64,000 bases of DNA from Rummeliibacillus suwonensis (GTDB lineage Bacteria; Bacillota; Bacilli; Bacillales_A; Planococcaceae), in assembly GCF_007896435.1 (NCBI RefSeq), contig NZ_VCBL01000001.1:1946271-2010270 (forward strand), written 5' to 3'. The translations under genes were made by a program, and so were the position numbers. Below the pieces are notes generated by a model. It saw nothing but the letters and a program-made list of their open reading frames with translations. It was not told where the DNA came from and did not search any database. Each line of letters starts with the position of its first letter. The stretch's first letter is position 1. Of this stretch, positions 9,508 to 18,140 are shown piece after piece.

Positions 9508-10232
9508 GCATTTATAGTAATGTTCCTTACTTAAGGTTCAATAAAGTATTTTTTCAATATATCATCAGATATTTTAACCAACCTAAACCTCCGCAAAAAA
9601 CAACTACATTCATTCGTAATATCCATTTGGATGCATAAACGTATGCTGTGTTAAAAGATTTGATCCGACAAACGGGAAACTCCGCTTAATGATAGGTGAA
9701 AGGGTCAAATATAAATTTATCTTCAAAAAGGAGACATTCTTTGAAACTTTGTTGATATATCTTTTTTACATATTAGCATGATTATTTAACTTCTTTCTTA
9801 TCGTTGTTTTCTTTAAATTTTTCCAATGTCTCATCAACAACATTTAACATAATTTACTCCCAACAGTTGTAGATTTTCTGCAATGCTGCCGCCTTCTTTC
9901 TATAGAAAAGGCGCTAAGTAAAGCCAATAAGATGGAAATTTAGACTAAATAATGAACCAAGAATGCTACCAACAGCTCCATCCAGCGAATAAAAACTCTC
10001 CACAGTTGATTGTGGGGGGCATAAAGAAAAGCACACCTTATTAGATGTGCCTTATCCAAGGTATTCTGATAAAATTTCTTTAAACATTTCTTCAACATGC
10101 TTTTTAGTAAACATTACTTGATCACGAGCTTTACCTTAGACAAAATAAAAGAAGCCTTAAACTAAACCTAACGACCATCGTAAAAAAGGTTTCTTAGTGA
10201 ATTATTTGTTTTCTCCACGAATTAAGGAAGGC
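9508..10232. other. Decayed spacer with gene tails
   Basis: About 720 bp without an intact recognised gene. On the minus strand, 9782-9850 is a 22-codon frame (start MLNVVDETLEKF) with a GGGAG site, and about 10063-10125 is a 20-codon frame (MFTKKHVEEMFKEILSEYLG) that ends just before a hairpin at about 10033-10057 (GGCACATC / GGTGTGCT) followed by TTTTC. Both look like surviving 3' ends of lost genes. Confidence 0.4.
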
Positions 10233-10403
10233 CTAAACTTTTCGATAAGCGCGTCTCTCCGCATATTCTACACATAAATGGCAAACTTTGATTTTTTGAT
10301 TATGCTCATTCTTATATACTCTCATATCAGAAGTTTTTCTCGAACAGAAATAACACGATTTATTGTTTGATTTTTCTTTTATTATCGTAATCGGTGATCT
10401 CAT
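10233..10403 (-). CDS. Small two-CxxC zinc-binding protein
   Basis: 56 residues. Two CxxC pairs (C17-YF-C20 and C41-HL-C44) separated by 20 residues form a probable zinc ribbon; the rest is strongly basic (KEKSNNKSC, AERRAYRK), suggesting nucleic-acid contact. The ribosome site is near perfect (GGGAGG, then AATAAATT, then ATG). Family not recognised; small proteins of this kind are common in phage and accessory DNA. Confidence 0.6.
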   Translation of the reverse strand: MRSPITIIKEKSNNKSCYFCSRKTSDMRVYKNEHNQKIKVCHLCVEYAERRAYRKV

Positions 10404-10604
10404 AATTTATTCCTCCCTTTTCTATTAGATTTCGACAAAGAGAGGGATTCACCTTTAATAAATTTAAGTCACTTTTGACATAAAAATAACCCGATCGACC
10501 GCGTTTGTTGCACATCAGGTTCCTGTTATGGCGTACATTAAAATATGCTGGATTCATAATTACTTATTAAACTCAAACACTCTTTTTTTAGTACAATGGC
10601 AAAT

Positions 10605-10760
10605 TCATAAATTAGATTTACTTTTAATTAATTTATAAACTCCATATCCAATAAAAATAACAACTGCAATGGAAGCAGAGATTACTGGATTAATCATTGA
10701 AGAAAACATAACGAAAAATGCGCATACGATTGCAAATAAGCCTTCTTTTTTATTATTCAT
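10605..10760 (-). CDS. Two-pass small membrane protein
   Basis: 51 residues. Two hydrophobic stretches at about 8-20 and 24-42 are separated by a short MINP turn, with a lysine-rich C-terminus (KLIKSKSNL). A GGGAG ribosome site stands eight bases before the ATG. No family recognised. The insertion sequence lies about 170 bp downstream, inside a terminator-like hairpin that may belong to this gene. Confidence 0.6.
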   Translation of the reverse strand: MNNKKEGLFAIVCAFFVMFSSMINPVISASIAVVIFIGYGVYKLIKSKSNL

Positions 10761-10931
10761 AGACACATCTCCCATTATAAAAATTGAATAACACTTTTCC
10801 TAGATTAATTATATCACATAGTTTTTCCTAAATATTTAAGTTTACCACCGTAGCTATGACATACCCACTCTATATTTTATTATTAATTTATCGTAACTTT
10901 AGTTGCTTTTAGTCCTCTATTTTAGGTTGTT

Positions 10932-12612
10932 GAGGCCACTGAAAAACCCATGATTTTTTATTATCGTTAATCCATATTAATAAAAAAGGCAGATTATCGT
11001 CTGTATTTAGACGATAATCTACCTTTTTCCTTATCTATTTTCCCTCTTTTTCTTTGAGAAGTTTCAGAATCCGCTTGAGGTTAACTGCGAAGATTGCTGT
11101 CGCTCCTTGAATCTCCATGCCAAACAGACTCGCAGATGATGCTACATCATACCCGTGTCTATTTTTTAATTCACTATTTTTTGCTTCTATTTTGTAGCGA
11201 GTTTTTGCCAGCGTTTTAAATTTTTCTGTATGTTGAAATTCCTCTTGTTCCTTATGTTCGGTAGATTTAATCGTTCCATAATACGATTTTGATTTTGCAC
11301 CTTCTTGATAACATCCATCACGGAGAGGACAAACTTGGCATTTTTTTATATCAAACATGTATCGAATTCGGGGATTATTTTTTGAATTTTTTCTTCCATC
11401 ATATTTCTTTTGAGTGGTCATATGTCCTGCTGGGCAGACAAACATCCCCGCATCTTTATTATAATCAAAGTGATTTTTTCGGGTTCCTTCGGATATTACA
11501 GGATTTAATTTTGAAATTAGAGCTATTTCATTTTCTTTCGTATATGTAATAGTATCCTTCATTGAATAAGCAGTGTCGCCAATGACTGTATCCACTTTCA
11601 TTCCTGTTTCTTTACTTTTTTCGATTAAAGTCTGAAGATATTTTCCGTCACTTTTTTCTCCTGTCGTAATAACGGCAGCCGTAATAATTCGTTCGTCACT
11701 CATCGCAAGGTGTGTTTTATAACCAAAGAAAGAAGAATCTTCTGTTTTATGCCCTACACGGGCATCAGGGTCACTAGAATAATTCAGATGTTCTGTAAAA
11801 TCTTCTACGCCCTCTTTTAGTACATTTAACTTTTCCTTCACTGCTGGAATCGTAGCGATTTGCGGTTCTTTATCAATGACAGAAATAAGCTGTTGGCAAT
11901 AATTTAATTCATCCTTTACCTCATTCGAAGTGGTTTTTGAAGGAAATTTCTTTTTCATAGACTCATCAATTTGATAGACGGCTTTTCGAACATTTTTGGA
12001 CTTCTCTTGTAAAAATTCCTTTGGCGTTTTTTGATTAAACCGTGCTTTGGTATGTGTGGCATCTACAATAATGGTCTGACTCTTCATAATTCCTTTTTCC
12101 AGCGCAATTTCAACTGTTTTCCCAATAAGCATTTCTAATAAGTCTGCATCTTTTAGACGGAGCCTACGAAATTTTGTGAGAGAACTCGGATCTATGACAT
12201 CCTCCTCAGGTGCCATATCGAGGAAATATTTAAACGACATATCATATTTAGAACGTTCAACTAAATCTCCGTCTGATAAATCATGAATAGATTTTAATAA
12301 TAAATATTTGAACATACGAATCGGAGAAATTGCATTCCGACCATTATCAAGGCAATATTTAGTTTTTAGTTCTTCATAAATGAAAGAAAAATCGACTAGT
12401 TCATTGATTTGACGAAGCAAATTGTCTTTTGGCACAACTATATCGTATATCGCTGTATAGGGACTAAGATTGAGTGTTTCCTGATTAGAGAGCATTGAGA
12501 TACCACCTACATATATTGTTCATTCTATTATAGAGTAAATTGGCAGTTGAAAGTTTGAATTTATCAAACTTTCAACTGCCAAATAGAAATATTGGACTTT
12601 TTCAGTGGCCTC
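10932..12612 (-). mobile_element. IS1182-type insertion sequence A
   Basis: 1681 bp bounded by inverted ends GAGGCCACTGAAAAA (10932) and its complement ending at 12612. A perfect 8-bp direct repeat, AGGTTGTT, flanks it at 10924-10931 and 12613-12620, so both ends and the target duplication are intact. It carries one transposase gene. A bidirectional terminator hairpin lies behind the transposase (about 10984-11030) and a strong hairpin in front of it (about 12543-12583), the usual way such elements limit read-through. Confidence 0.92.
11035..12495 (-). CDS. IS1182-family transposase (element A)
   Basis: 486 residues, intact. The N-terminal DUF772-type region (about 20-130, NGRNAISPIRMFKYLLLKS) is followed by the DDE nuclease core: first Asp in IIVDATHT near residue 143, second in VIGDTAYS, and Glu in RYKIEAKNSEL with the conserved RHGYD behind it. 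A cysteine cluster (CPAGH, CQVCPLRDGC) precedes the glutamate. The start ATG has AGGTGG upstream. No frameshift or stop, so it may be active. It is closely related to the transposase of element B. Confidence 0.95.
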   Translation of the reverse strand: MLSNQETLNLSPYTAIYDIVVPKDNLLRQINELVDFSFIYEELKTKYCLDNGRNAISPIRMFKYLLLKSIHDLSDGDLVERSKYDMSFKYFLDMAPEEDVIDPSSLTKFRRLRLKDADLLEMLIGKTVEIALEKGIMKSQTIIVDATHTKARFNQKTPKEFLQEKSKNVRKAVYQIDESMKKKFPSKTTSNEVKDELNYCQQLISVIDKEPQIATIPAVKEKLNVLKEGVEDFTEHLNYSSDPDARVGHKTEDSSFFGYKTHLAMSDERIITAAVITTGEKSDGKYLQTLIEKSKETGMKVDTVIGDTAYSMKDTITYTKENEIALISKLNPVISEGTRKNHFDYNKDAGMFVCPAGHMTTQKKYDGRKNSKNNPRIRYMFDIKKCQVCPLRDGCYQEGAKSKSYYGTIKSTEHKEQEEFQHTEKFKTLAKTRYKIEAKNSELKNRHGYDVASSASLFGMEIQGATAIFAVNLKRILKLLKEKEGK

Positions 12613-12761
12613 AGGTTGTTAAAAGTGGGGACCTTTTTTTGTTGTAAAAATTATACTATATGAGATAAGAATATTAAATTAGGGGGAATACATATGAGTG
12701 AAAAGAAAAAAGAGCCGGGATTTTTACGAGGACACTGAAAAAGTCCTTTCTGATCTTTATT

Positions 12762-12803
12762 GCGAGTAGGAGAACGAATTGATCGTTCTCCTACTCGCTT
12801 TTT
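12762..12803 (+). terminator. Terminator hairpin at the left end of IS B
   Basis: GCGAGTAGGAGAACG and its complement around a short loop, followed by TTTTT. It faces the transposase and would stop transcription entering from outside the element. Confidence 0.8.
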
Positions 12804-12817
12804 CATTTGAAGCCGTG

Positions 12818-12935
12818 GATCTCCGTTCCAGGCAGTCGCTTTCCGCGGGCACGGCTTCAATCTCCTCGTCACTCCGTTCCTGCAGGGCTTTCAGCTCGCG
12901 CTGTTCCCGCAGGAGTCGTTGCTTTCCACTCCAAC
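12818..12935 (+). repeat. R1-homologous GC-rich block inside IS B
   Basis: This block, between the IS left end and the transposase, aligns with the compact R1 copy at 41330-41440 (reverse complement): shared words include GGCTTCAATCTCCTCGTCACT, GTTCCTGC, GGGCTTTCAGCTC and TTCCCGCAGGAGTCG. Element A lacks it. Confidence 0.8.
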
Positions 12936-13028
12936 CCACTCTTTTCTCTTCTCTAAAAGATTTTTTCTCTCAAAAAAGCAACTCCTTTCCTGTATAATTA
13001 AATGAAGTAAATGTAGGTGGTGTACCCA

Positions 13029-14489
13029 ATGATTTCAAACCAAGAATCTCTCAATCTTAGCCCATTCATGGCAATATACGATATGGTGGTGCCTAAGGAA
13101 AATATGCTTCGTCAAATCAACGAACTTGTGGATTTCACATTCATTTTAGAGGAGCTCAAAACAAAATACTGTTTAGACAACGGGCGTAACGCAATACCTC
13201 CGATTCGAATGTTTAAGTATTTATTATTAAAAGCTATTTTTGATATATCGGATATCGATGTCGTGGAACGTTCCAAATACGATATGTCATTTAAGTATTT
13301 CTTAGATATGTCACCAGAAGATTCTGTGATGGATCCAAGTTCACTGACAAAATTCCGCAGACTTCGTCTTAAGGACGTGAGTTTATTAGACATGCTTATA
13401 GGGAAAACGGTTGAAATCGCATTAGAAAAGAAAATCCTCAAAAGTAAATCGATTATTGTGGATGCCACACATACAAAAGCTCGATATAATCAAAAATCAC
13501 CGAAAGAATTTTTACAGGAAAAATCAAAAAATGTACGAAAAATAGTTTATCAATTGGACGAATCCATGAAAGAAAAATTTCCACCGAAAACGACTTCCAA
13601 CGAAGTAAAAGATGAATTAGCTTATTGTGAAGAAGTCATTACAGTAATCGAAAATGAACCGAAAATTGCTTATATCCCAGCAGTTCAAGAAAAATTAAAT
13701 GTCTTAAAAGAAGTGGTTGAAGACTATACAGAACAGTTCCATTACTCTACAGACCCAGATGCACGTATTGGTCATAAAACAGCGGATTCTTCATTTTTTG
13801 GTTTCAAAACACACATTGCGATGAGTGATGAAAGATTGATTACCGCTGCGATTGTGACCACAGGTGAAAAAAGTGATGGAAAATACCTACAAGAACTAAT
13901 TGAAAAAAGCAAAGAAACAGGGATGGAAATTGACACGGTGATTGGGGATACAGCTTATTCAGAAAAAGAGAATATTCACTACGCAAAAGAAAACAAAATT
14001 CAATTAGTATCAAAATTGAATCCAGTCATTACAGATGGTACACGACCAAAGGAAAAAGAATTTGAGTTGAATAAGGATGCCGATTTATTTGTCTGCCCAG
14101 CAGGACATTTAGCTACTCGAAAAGCACGGACAGGCAAGAAAAACCAAGGGAAAAATCAAGTGCTAACTTACTTTTTTGATATCGAAAAATGTAAAGTTTG
14201 TCCTCTTCAAGAGGGATGTTATAAAAAAGGAGCGAAGAGTAAAAGCTACTCGGTATCGATTCAATCAACAGAACATAAGGACCAAGAAATATTTCAAAAT
14301 ACAGAGGAATTTAAAGAAAAAGCAAAATCTCGTTATAAGATTGAAGCGAAGAATAGCGAATTAAAACACAGACACGGGTATGATGTAGCATCATCTGCGG
14401 GTCTATTAGGTATGAACATGCAAGGAGCGATGGCTATATTCGCCGTCAATCTCAAACGAATTATGACCATTTTGAAGGAAAAAGAGTAA
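13029..14489 (+). CDS. IS1182-family transposase (element B)
   Basis: 486 residues from ATG 13029, chosen because AGGTGG sits eight bases upstream and the start then aligns with element A. Same architecture: N-terminal DUF772-like part, Asp in IIVDATHT, Asp in VIGDTAYS, Glu in RYKIEAKNSEL, and the Cys cluster. No disruption is visible. A terminator hairpin with AAAAGGCGACTT / AAGTCGCCTTTT arms follows at about 14503-14550, inside the element. Confidence 0.95.
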   Translation: MISNQESLNLSPFMAIYDMVVPKENMLRQINELVDFTFILEELKTKYCLDNGRNAIPPIRMFKYLLLKAIFDISDIDVVERSKYDMSFKYFLDMSPEDSVMDPSSLTKFRRLRLKDVSLLDMLIGKTVEIALEKKILKSKSIIVDATHTKARYNQKSPKEFLQEKSKNVRKIVYQLDESMKEKFPPKTTSNEVKDELAYCEEVITVIENEPKIAYIPAVQEKLNVLKEVVEDYTEQFHYSTDPDARIGHKTADSSFFGFKTHIAMSDERLITAAIVTTGEKSDGKYLQELIEKSKETGMEIDTVIGDTAYSEKENIHYAKENKIQLVSKLNPVITDGTRPKEKEFELNKDADLFVCPAGHLATRKARTGKKNQGKNQVLTYFFDIEKCKVCPLQEGCYKKGAKSKSYSVSIQSTEHKDQEIFQNTEEFKEKAKSRYKIEAKNSELKHRHGYDVASSAGLLGMNMQGAMAIFAVNLKRIMTILKEKE

Positions 14490-15446
14490 AAAAGAATAGA
14501 GAAAAAGGCGACTTTCCGTTCAAAATCGAACCAAAAGTCGCCTTTTATTTTTGATCACTGCTTAACAATATAAAAAACGTAAGTTTTTCAGTGGCCTCGA
14601 TTTTTACAAGGCTGTTTTGGTTGCCTTGGTTTAATTATTATTATAGCTATTGTTATCGGTGGATGTAATGCAATATTTAGTGACGATGATGACAATAAAA
14701 AAGAGGATGCAAAAACAGAACAAACTACTAAGGAAGATAAAACAGAAAAGGTAAAAGAACAAACTGCTGAAGAAAAAGCTGCCGCTGAGAAAAAAGCAAA
14801 AAAGAAAGCTGAAGCCAAGAAAAAGGCTGAAACCGAAGCTAGAAAAAAAGCTGCTTTAGAAAAGAAAAAAACTTTAGCCGCTTTAAGATTATCTGGTACA
14901 GGTGATTCTGCAACAAAAAAATTTAATTTAAAAGATGGATTTGTTATTATTCATGCTAAACATACAGGTAGATCTAACTTTGCTGTTCAATTGTTAGATA
15001 GTAATGCTAACCCTGTCGAATTAATAGTAAATGAAATCGGTAATTATGATGGTAGCCAAATTTATAATGTAAAATCAGGACAATATCTTTTTAATATAAC
15101 AGCTGATGGAAATTGATCTATTCAAATGTCTCAATATATACCAAAGAAACTTTACAAAGGTAATGCAAGAGGTAAAAGTGACAGTGTCGTATTCATGAAA
15201 TTAAATGCAGGTGCTAATACCTTTGCTTTTACACATAGTGGACAAAGCAATTTCGTTGTTCAAGCTAATGGAGCAAATCTATTAGTTAATGAAATCGGTA
15301 ATTACAAGGGTTCTACTGTCCAAAAAGTAGAAGATACTGGAATTTATTATTTTAACATTTCAGCTGATGGAAATTGGTCTATGAAAGTAGAATAATCTAT
15401 GTACGCTTACTGACATTTGTAGTATAAAAAAGAGTTGTGTCAAAGG

Positions 15447-15468
15447 TGCTGCACCCCAAAAGTTAGAG
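15447..15468 (+). repeat. Isolated IS3-type terminal sequence
   Basis: TGCTGCACCCCAAAAGTTAG matches the end sequence I recall for IS3-family (IS150-like) elements. No matching second end or transposase is present, so it is a scar. Confidence 0.4.
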
Positions 15469-15566
15469 CAAAATATCCTAATAATTTTGGCATTTGTTCA
15501 ACAGAAATATTCTTATCCTTTCTTAATTACTTTTGGGGATTTTAAAAATAATTTACTACCTTTCAA

Positions 15567-15671
15567 CTACTTTTTTGGTAAGTTTATAGTCATACCATAT
15601 CATTACCTATTTGGTAAATTTAATATTTTTATTACCATTTAGTCAACTTTATTTTTTTACCATCTTGGTAA
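15567..15671 (+). promoter_or_regulatory. Four-site operator array (TTACC-N5-GGTAA) with promoter
   Basis: Two perfect sites, at 15603-15617 and 15657-15671, and two degenerate ones, at 15567-15581 (CTACT-N5-GGTAA) and 15632-15646 (TTACC-N5-GTCAA), share arm length and spacing. They sit directly before the XRE regulator gene, whose -10-like TAATATAAT lies just beyond the last site at about 15677. Autoregulation is the simple reading. Confidence 0.7.
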
Positions 15672-15714
15672 GTGATAATATAATTATTATAGTGGTTGTA
15701 TAAGGAGGGTTCTA

Positions 15715-16077
15715 ATGAGCTCTTTAGGAACACGAATTAGGAAGTTACGTGAACAATATAACATTAGTCAAAAAGATTTTGCTAAAAAAATTAATGTCTC
15801 AAATGTAGTACTATCACGTTACGAGTCTGATGAGCGAAAACCAGATTATGATACTCTTGAAAAAATTGCTGATTATTTTGAGGTATCTGTTGATTATTTA
15901 CTAGGACGTTCAAATACTCTAAAACAACTAGTGAATAAAGATGATGAAGAATTCGAAGCTTTTTTTAATGATCCATCATTAGAAAAATGGTATAAGGAAT
16001 TGCCAAAAACGAAGGAAGAAGATTTGCGTAAGCTGCGTAAGATGTGGGAAATTTTGAAGGATAAAAGTGAGGTTTAA
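15715..16077 (+). CDS. XRE-family transcriptional regulator
   Basis: 120 residues. Residues 5-60 are a Cro/CI-type helix-turn-helix: LGTRIRKLREQYNISQKDFAKKINVSNVVLSRYESDERKPDYDTLEKIADYFEV shortened to its core by eye. The rest is an acidic, helical tail that may mediate multimerisation. Ribosome site AAGGAGG. The operator array upstream suggests it represses itself. It opens an accessory island and could control the following nuclease-like gene, though a hairpin (AGGACAC / GTGTCCT, about 16117-16138) lies between. Similar regulators accompany phage and defence loci. Confidence 0.9.
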   Translation: MSSLGTRIRKLREQYNISQKDFAKKINVSNVVLSRYESDERKPDYDTLEKIADYFEVSVDYLLGRSNTLKQLVNKDDEEFEAFFNDPSLEKWYKELPKTKEEDLRKLRKMWEILKDKSEV

Positions 16078-16393
16078 TCTATTGGGAAACCTACTAATAC
16101 CCTGACAACCATAAAAGGACACGAATTAGTGTGTCCTAAAAAAATATATAATGCTGTAAAAAATATTCATTTTTTCATTCTATTTGGTTTATCCATCTTT
16201 CCAATGTTACGACTATATTCATATTTTATAGGAATTGCAAACTAATAAAAGAATGATTTTTCTTCTTTTATCAAAAATCTACATTAAATTTAAAAATTTG
16301 GTGATTTTAATATCTCCACTCTAAATGCTAAAGTTCAATATTAAAATCCCCAATGTAAATAAAACTATATCGTTAATTTTAGGAGGCAACAAA
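16078..16393. other. Spacer within the accessory island
   Basis: AT-rich spacer. It holds the AGGACACG / GTGTGTCCT hairpin just after the regulator gene and the ribosome site AGGAGG for the next gene at its right end. Nothing else is seen. Confidence 0.4.
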
Positions 16394-17467
16394 ATGGAAA
16401 AATTCACAGAACAGTTAAGAAATTTAGCTAAACGAATTGAAACATTAAAAGACTCGATTAATACCGAGGAAGCTACAAAAACAGCAATAATTATGCCTTT
16501 TTTTCAGGTTCTCGGATTTGATGTATTTAACCCATTAGAATTCACACCAGAATTTACTGCAGATGTTGGTATTAAAAAGGGAGAAAAGGTTGATTATGCT
16601 ATTCTTTCTGACGGTAATCCTATGATCCTTATCGAATGCAAAAGTATTAATGAAAAATTAGTTAAACATGATTCGCAACTTTTTAGATATTTTGGTACTA
16701 CATCAGCAAAATTTGGAATTCTGACTAATGGTGTTGAATATAAATTTTTTACTGATTTAGAAGAATCAAATAAAATGGATGCCACTCCGTTCTTCACATT
16801 TAATATTTTAGATCTAAGAGATTCACAAATTATTGAAATTGCAAAGTTTAGAAAAGAAAATTTTGATATAGATAGTATTACAAGTACTGCTTCCGAATTA
16901 AAATATTTAGGTGCATTAAAACACTATCTCAAGGAGCAATTTGAAGAACCAGATGATGATTTCGTTAAATATTTAGTAAATCAAATTTATGATGGTGTAA
17001 AAACCAAAAGTACATTAGAAAAATTTACGCCAATTATAAAAAAAGGACTTACTCAAATTATTACAGAAAGAGTCAATGACAAATTGAATGCTGCCTTGAA
17101 ATCAACAGCTGACAATAAAGTTCAGATTCCAATCGAAACCGAAGAAAAGGCGATACCTGATATTGATGATTCTATTATCACTACGGAAGAAGAACTAGAG
17201 GTTTATTCAATAGTTAAAGTAGCATTACGTGAAGAAGTACCATCCGAACGAATTTTTTATAGAGATAATAAAAGCTATTTTAATATTTTATTAGATGATA
17301 ATATTCGTAAATGGATAATGCGAGTATTTTTTGAAAAAAACAGAAACTTTATAGTTTTAAACGATTCAACGGTTGATAAAGAACGTACAACTATTGACTT
17401 TAATGATCCACTAGAAATCTTGGATTCAAAAGAGCAAATTACGAATGTAGTTAATCAATTCTTGTAA
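16394..17467 (+). CDS. HsdR N-terminal-like (PD-(D/E)XK) stand-alone protein
   Basis: 357 residues from ATG 16394, which has AGGAGG nine bases upstream; an in-frame upstream ATG at 16325 lacks one. The first half resembles the N-terminal nuclease domain of type I restriction subunit R (COG4748-type stand-alone proteins): a helical start with EEATKTAIIMPFFQVLGFDVF, then VDYAIL and ILIECKS, giving the D...E-x-K nuclease core. The second half is helical with an Arg/Asp-rich C-terminal domain. No helicase motor follows, so it is not a complete restriction enzyme. Stand-alone members often sit in phage and defence regions; the activity here is not known. Confidence 0.78.
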   Translation: MEKFTEQLRNLAKRIETLKDSINTEEATKTAIIMPFFQVLGFDVFNPLEFTPEFTADVGIKKGEKVDYAILSDGNPMILIECKSINEKLVKHDSQLFRYFGTTSAKFGILTNGVEYKFFTDLEESNKMDATPFFTFNILDLRDSQIIEIAKFRKENFDIDSITSTASELKYLGALKHYLKEQFEEPDDDFVKYLVNQIYDGVKTKSTLEKFTPIIKKGLTQIITERVNDKLNAALKSTADNKVQIPIETEEKAIPDIDDSIITTEEELEVYSIVKVALREEVPSERIFYRDNKSYFNILLDDNIRKWIMRVFFEKNRNFIVLNDSTVDKERTTIDFNDPLEILDSKEQITNVVNQFL

Positions 17468-17682
17468 GAACAATCTGTAACATGCAAGTAAAAAAAGATT
17501 TATTAAAACATGGCCATAGACTTACGAAAAAGCGGCTAACTAATTAGCATTGTTTATGAGAATGATTTTTGAGATAAGGTATGGAATTGACAACTTTTAA
17601 ATGGAATAATCATAGATTTCTATTCAATTATAGTTGTAAACTTGAGAATTAAATTATCTAAATTATTAAAGGAGGACTTCTC

Positions 17683-18066
17683 TTGAAAAAATCACTAAAG
17701 ACACTATCTCTTATCACTTCTTTCCTATTACTAAGCTGTGTCCCTATTTTTCCTTCCATCTCAAGCGAAAATACTGCAAAAGCTACATCCTACTCTTCAC
17801 CAAAAGTCGGATCATATTGGAAGGGTTACAAAAAAGTAAAACTAGAAAAGCACATAACAATTTATAAAATTAAAAAAGGTGCATCACATGCTCAAGATCA
17901 CCCCATTAAGAAAATAAAGTTAAAGAAAAACTCTTACGCTTATATTCAAAGTTGGTGTATGAGTTGCGGAGGCAGTTACGTCATTAAAACAAAAAAACTT
18001 AAACCAACAAAAACAGCCTATTATCAAACTGGTTATATGGATATGAATAAAAAATTTTGGTACTAA
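17683..18066 (+). CDS. Secreted hypothetical protein
   Basis: 127 residues beginning at TTG after AGGAGG. A signal peptide is clear (KKSLKTLSLITSFLLLSC); the Cys at about residue 19 could be a lipobox, although LLSC is not ideal, so it is either a lipoprotein or exported. The mature part is Lys/Tyr-rich, short and basic, and contains a WCMSCGG motif. No family recognised. It lies alone between the nuclease-like gene and the DUF6978 gene. Confidence 0.6.
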   Translation: MKKSLKTLSLITSFLLLSCVPIFPSISSENTAKATSYSSPKVGSYWKGYKKVKLEKHITIYKIKKGASHAQDHPIKKIKLKKNSYAYIQSWCMSCGGSYVIKTKKLKPTKTAYYQTGYMDMNKKFWY

Positions 18067-18140
18067 ATAATGCACGCATCATATCTTTTAAATATTTATT
18101 TTTTCATTAGTATATAAATTGGAAATGGGGTTTATAAACA

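Larger units (their letters stand above)
12728..14598 (+). mobile_element. IS1182-type insertion sequence B
   Basis: 1871 bp. The left end, GAGGACACTGAAAAA at 12728, pairs with the right end GAGGCCACTGAAAAA (complement, ending 14598), with one mismatch. A perfect direct repeat GATTTTTAC flanks it at 12719-12727 and 14599-14607. It is about 190 bp longer than element A because of a roughly 300-bp leader that contains an outward-shielding hairpin and a GC-rich block homologous to the R1 repeats. It interrupts a coding sequence. Confidence 0.92.
12694..15395 (+). pseudogene. Membrane-anchored two-repeat protein, split by IS B and carrying a nonsense codon
   Basis: The gene starts at ATG 12694 after AGGGGG, reads MSEKKKEPGFL and is cut at 12727. 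Removing IS B plus one copy of its 9-bp target duplication restores the frame at 14608 (QGCFGCLGLIIII). The restored protein has a transmembrane segment at about residues 18-32, an Asp run, a Lys/Ala/Glu-rich coiled region, and two related domains of about 80 residues that both contain IVNEIGNY or LVNEIGNY and end ADGNW. In the first repeat the TGG of GNW is TGA (about 15115), so the gene carries a second lesion. The 3' part is open from 15126 to 15395 but has no good start. Confidence 0.85.

Noticed and set aside
10360-10557. 65-codon minus-strand frame overlapping the start of the zinc-binding small protein
   Set aside because: It has no ribosome site and extends through the strong site of the 10233-10403 gene. 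It may contain a remnant, but I cannot support it as a gene.
12651-12997. Several short frames on both strands in the IS B leader
   Set aside because: They fall in the hairpin and the R1-like block, with no ribosome sites or known domains.
17482-17547. 21-codon plus-strand frame (MQVKKDLLKHGHRLTKK) after the nuclease-like gene
   Set aside because: Too short, no convincing ribosome site and no terminator directly behind it.
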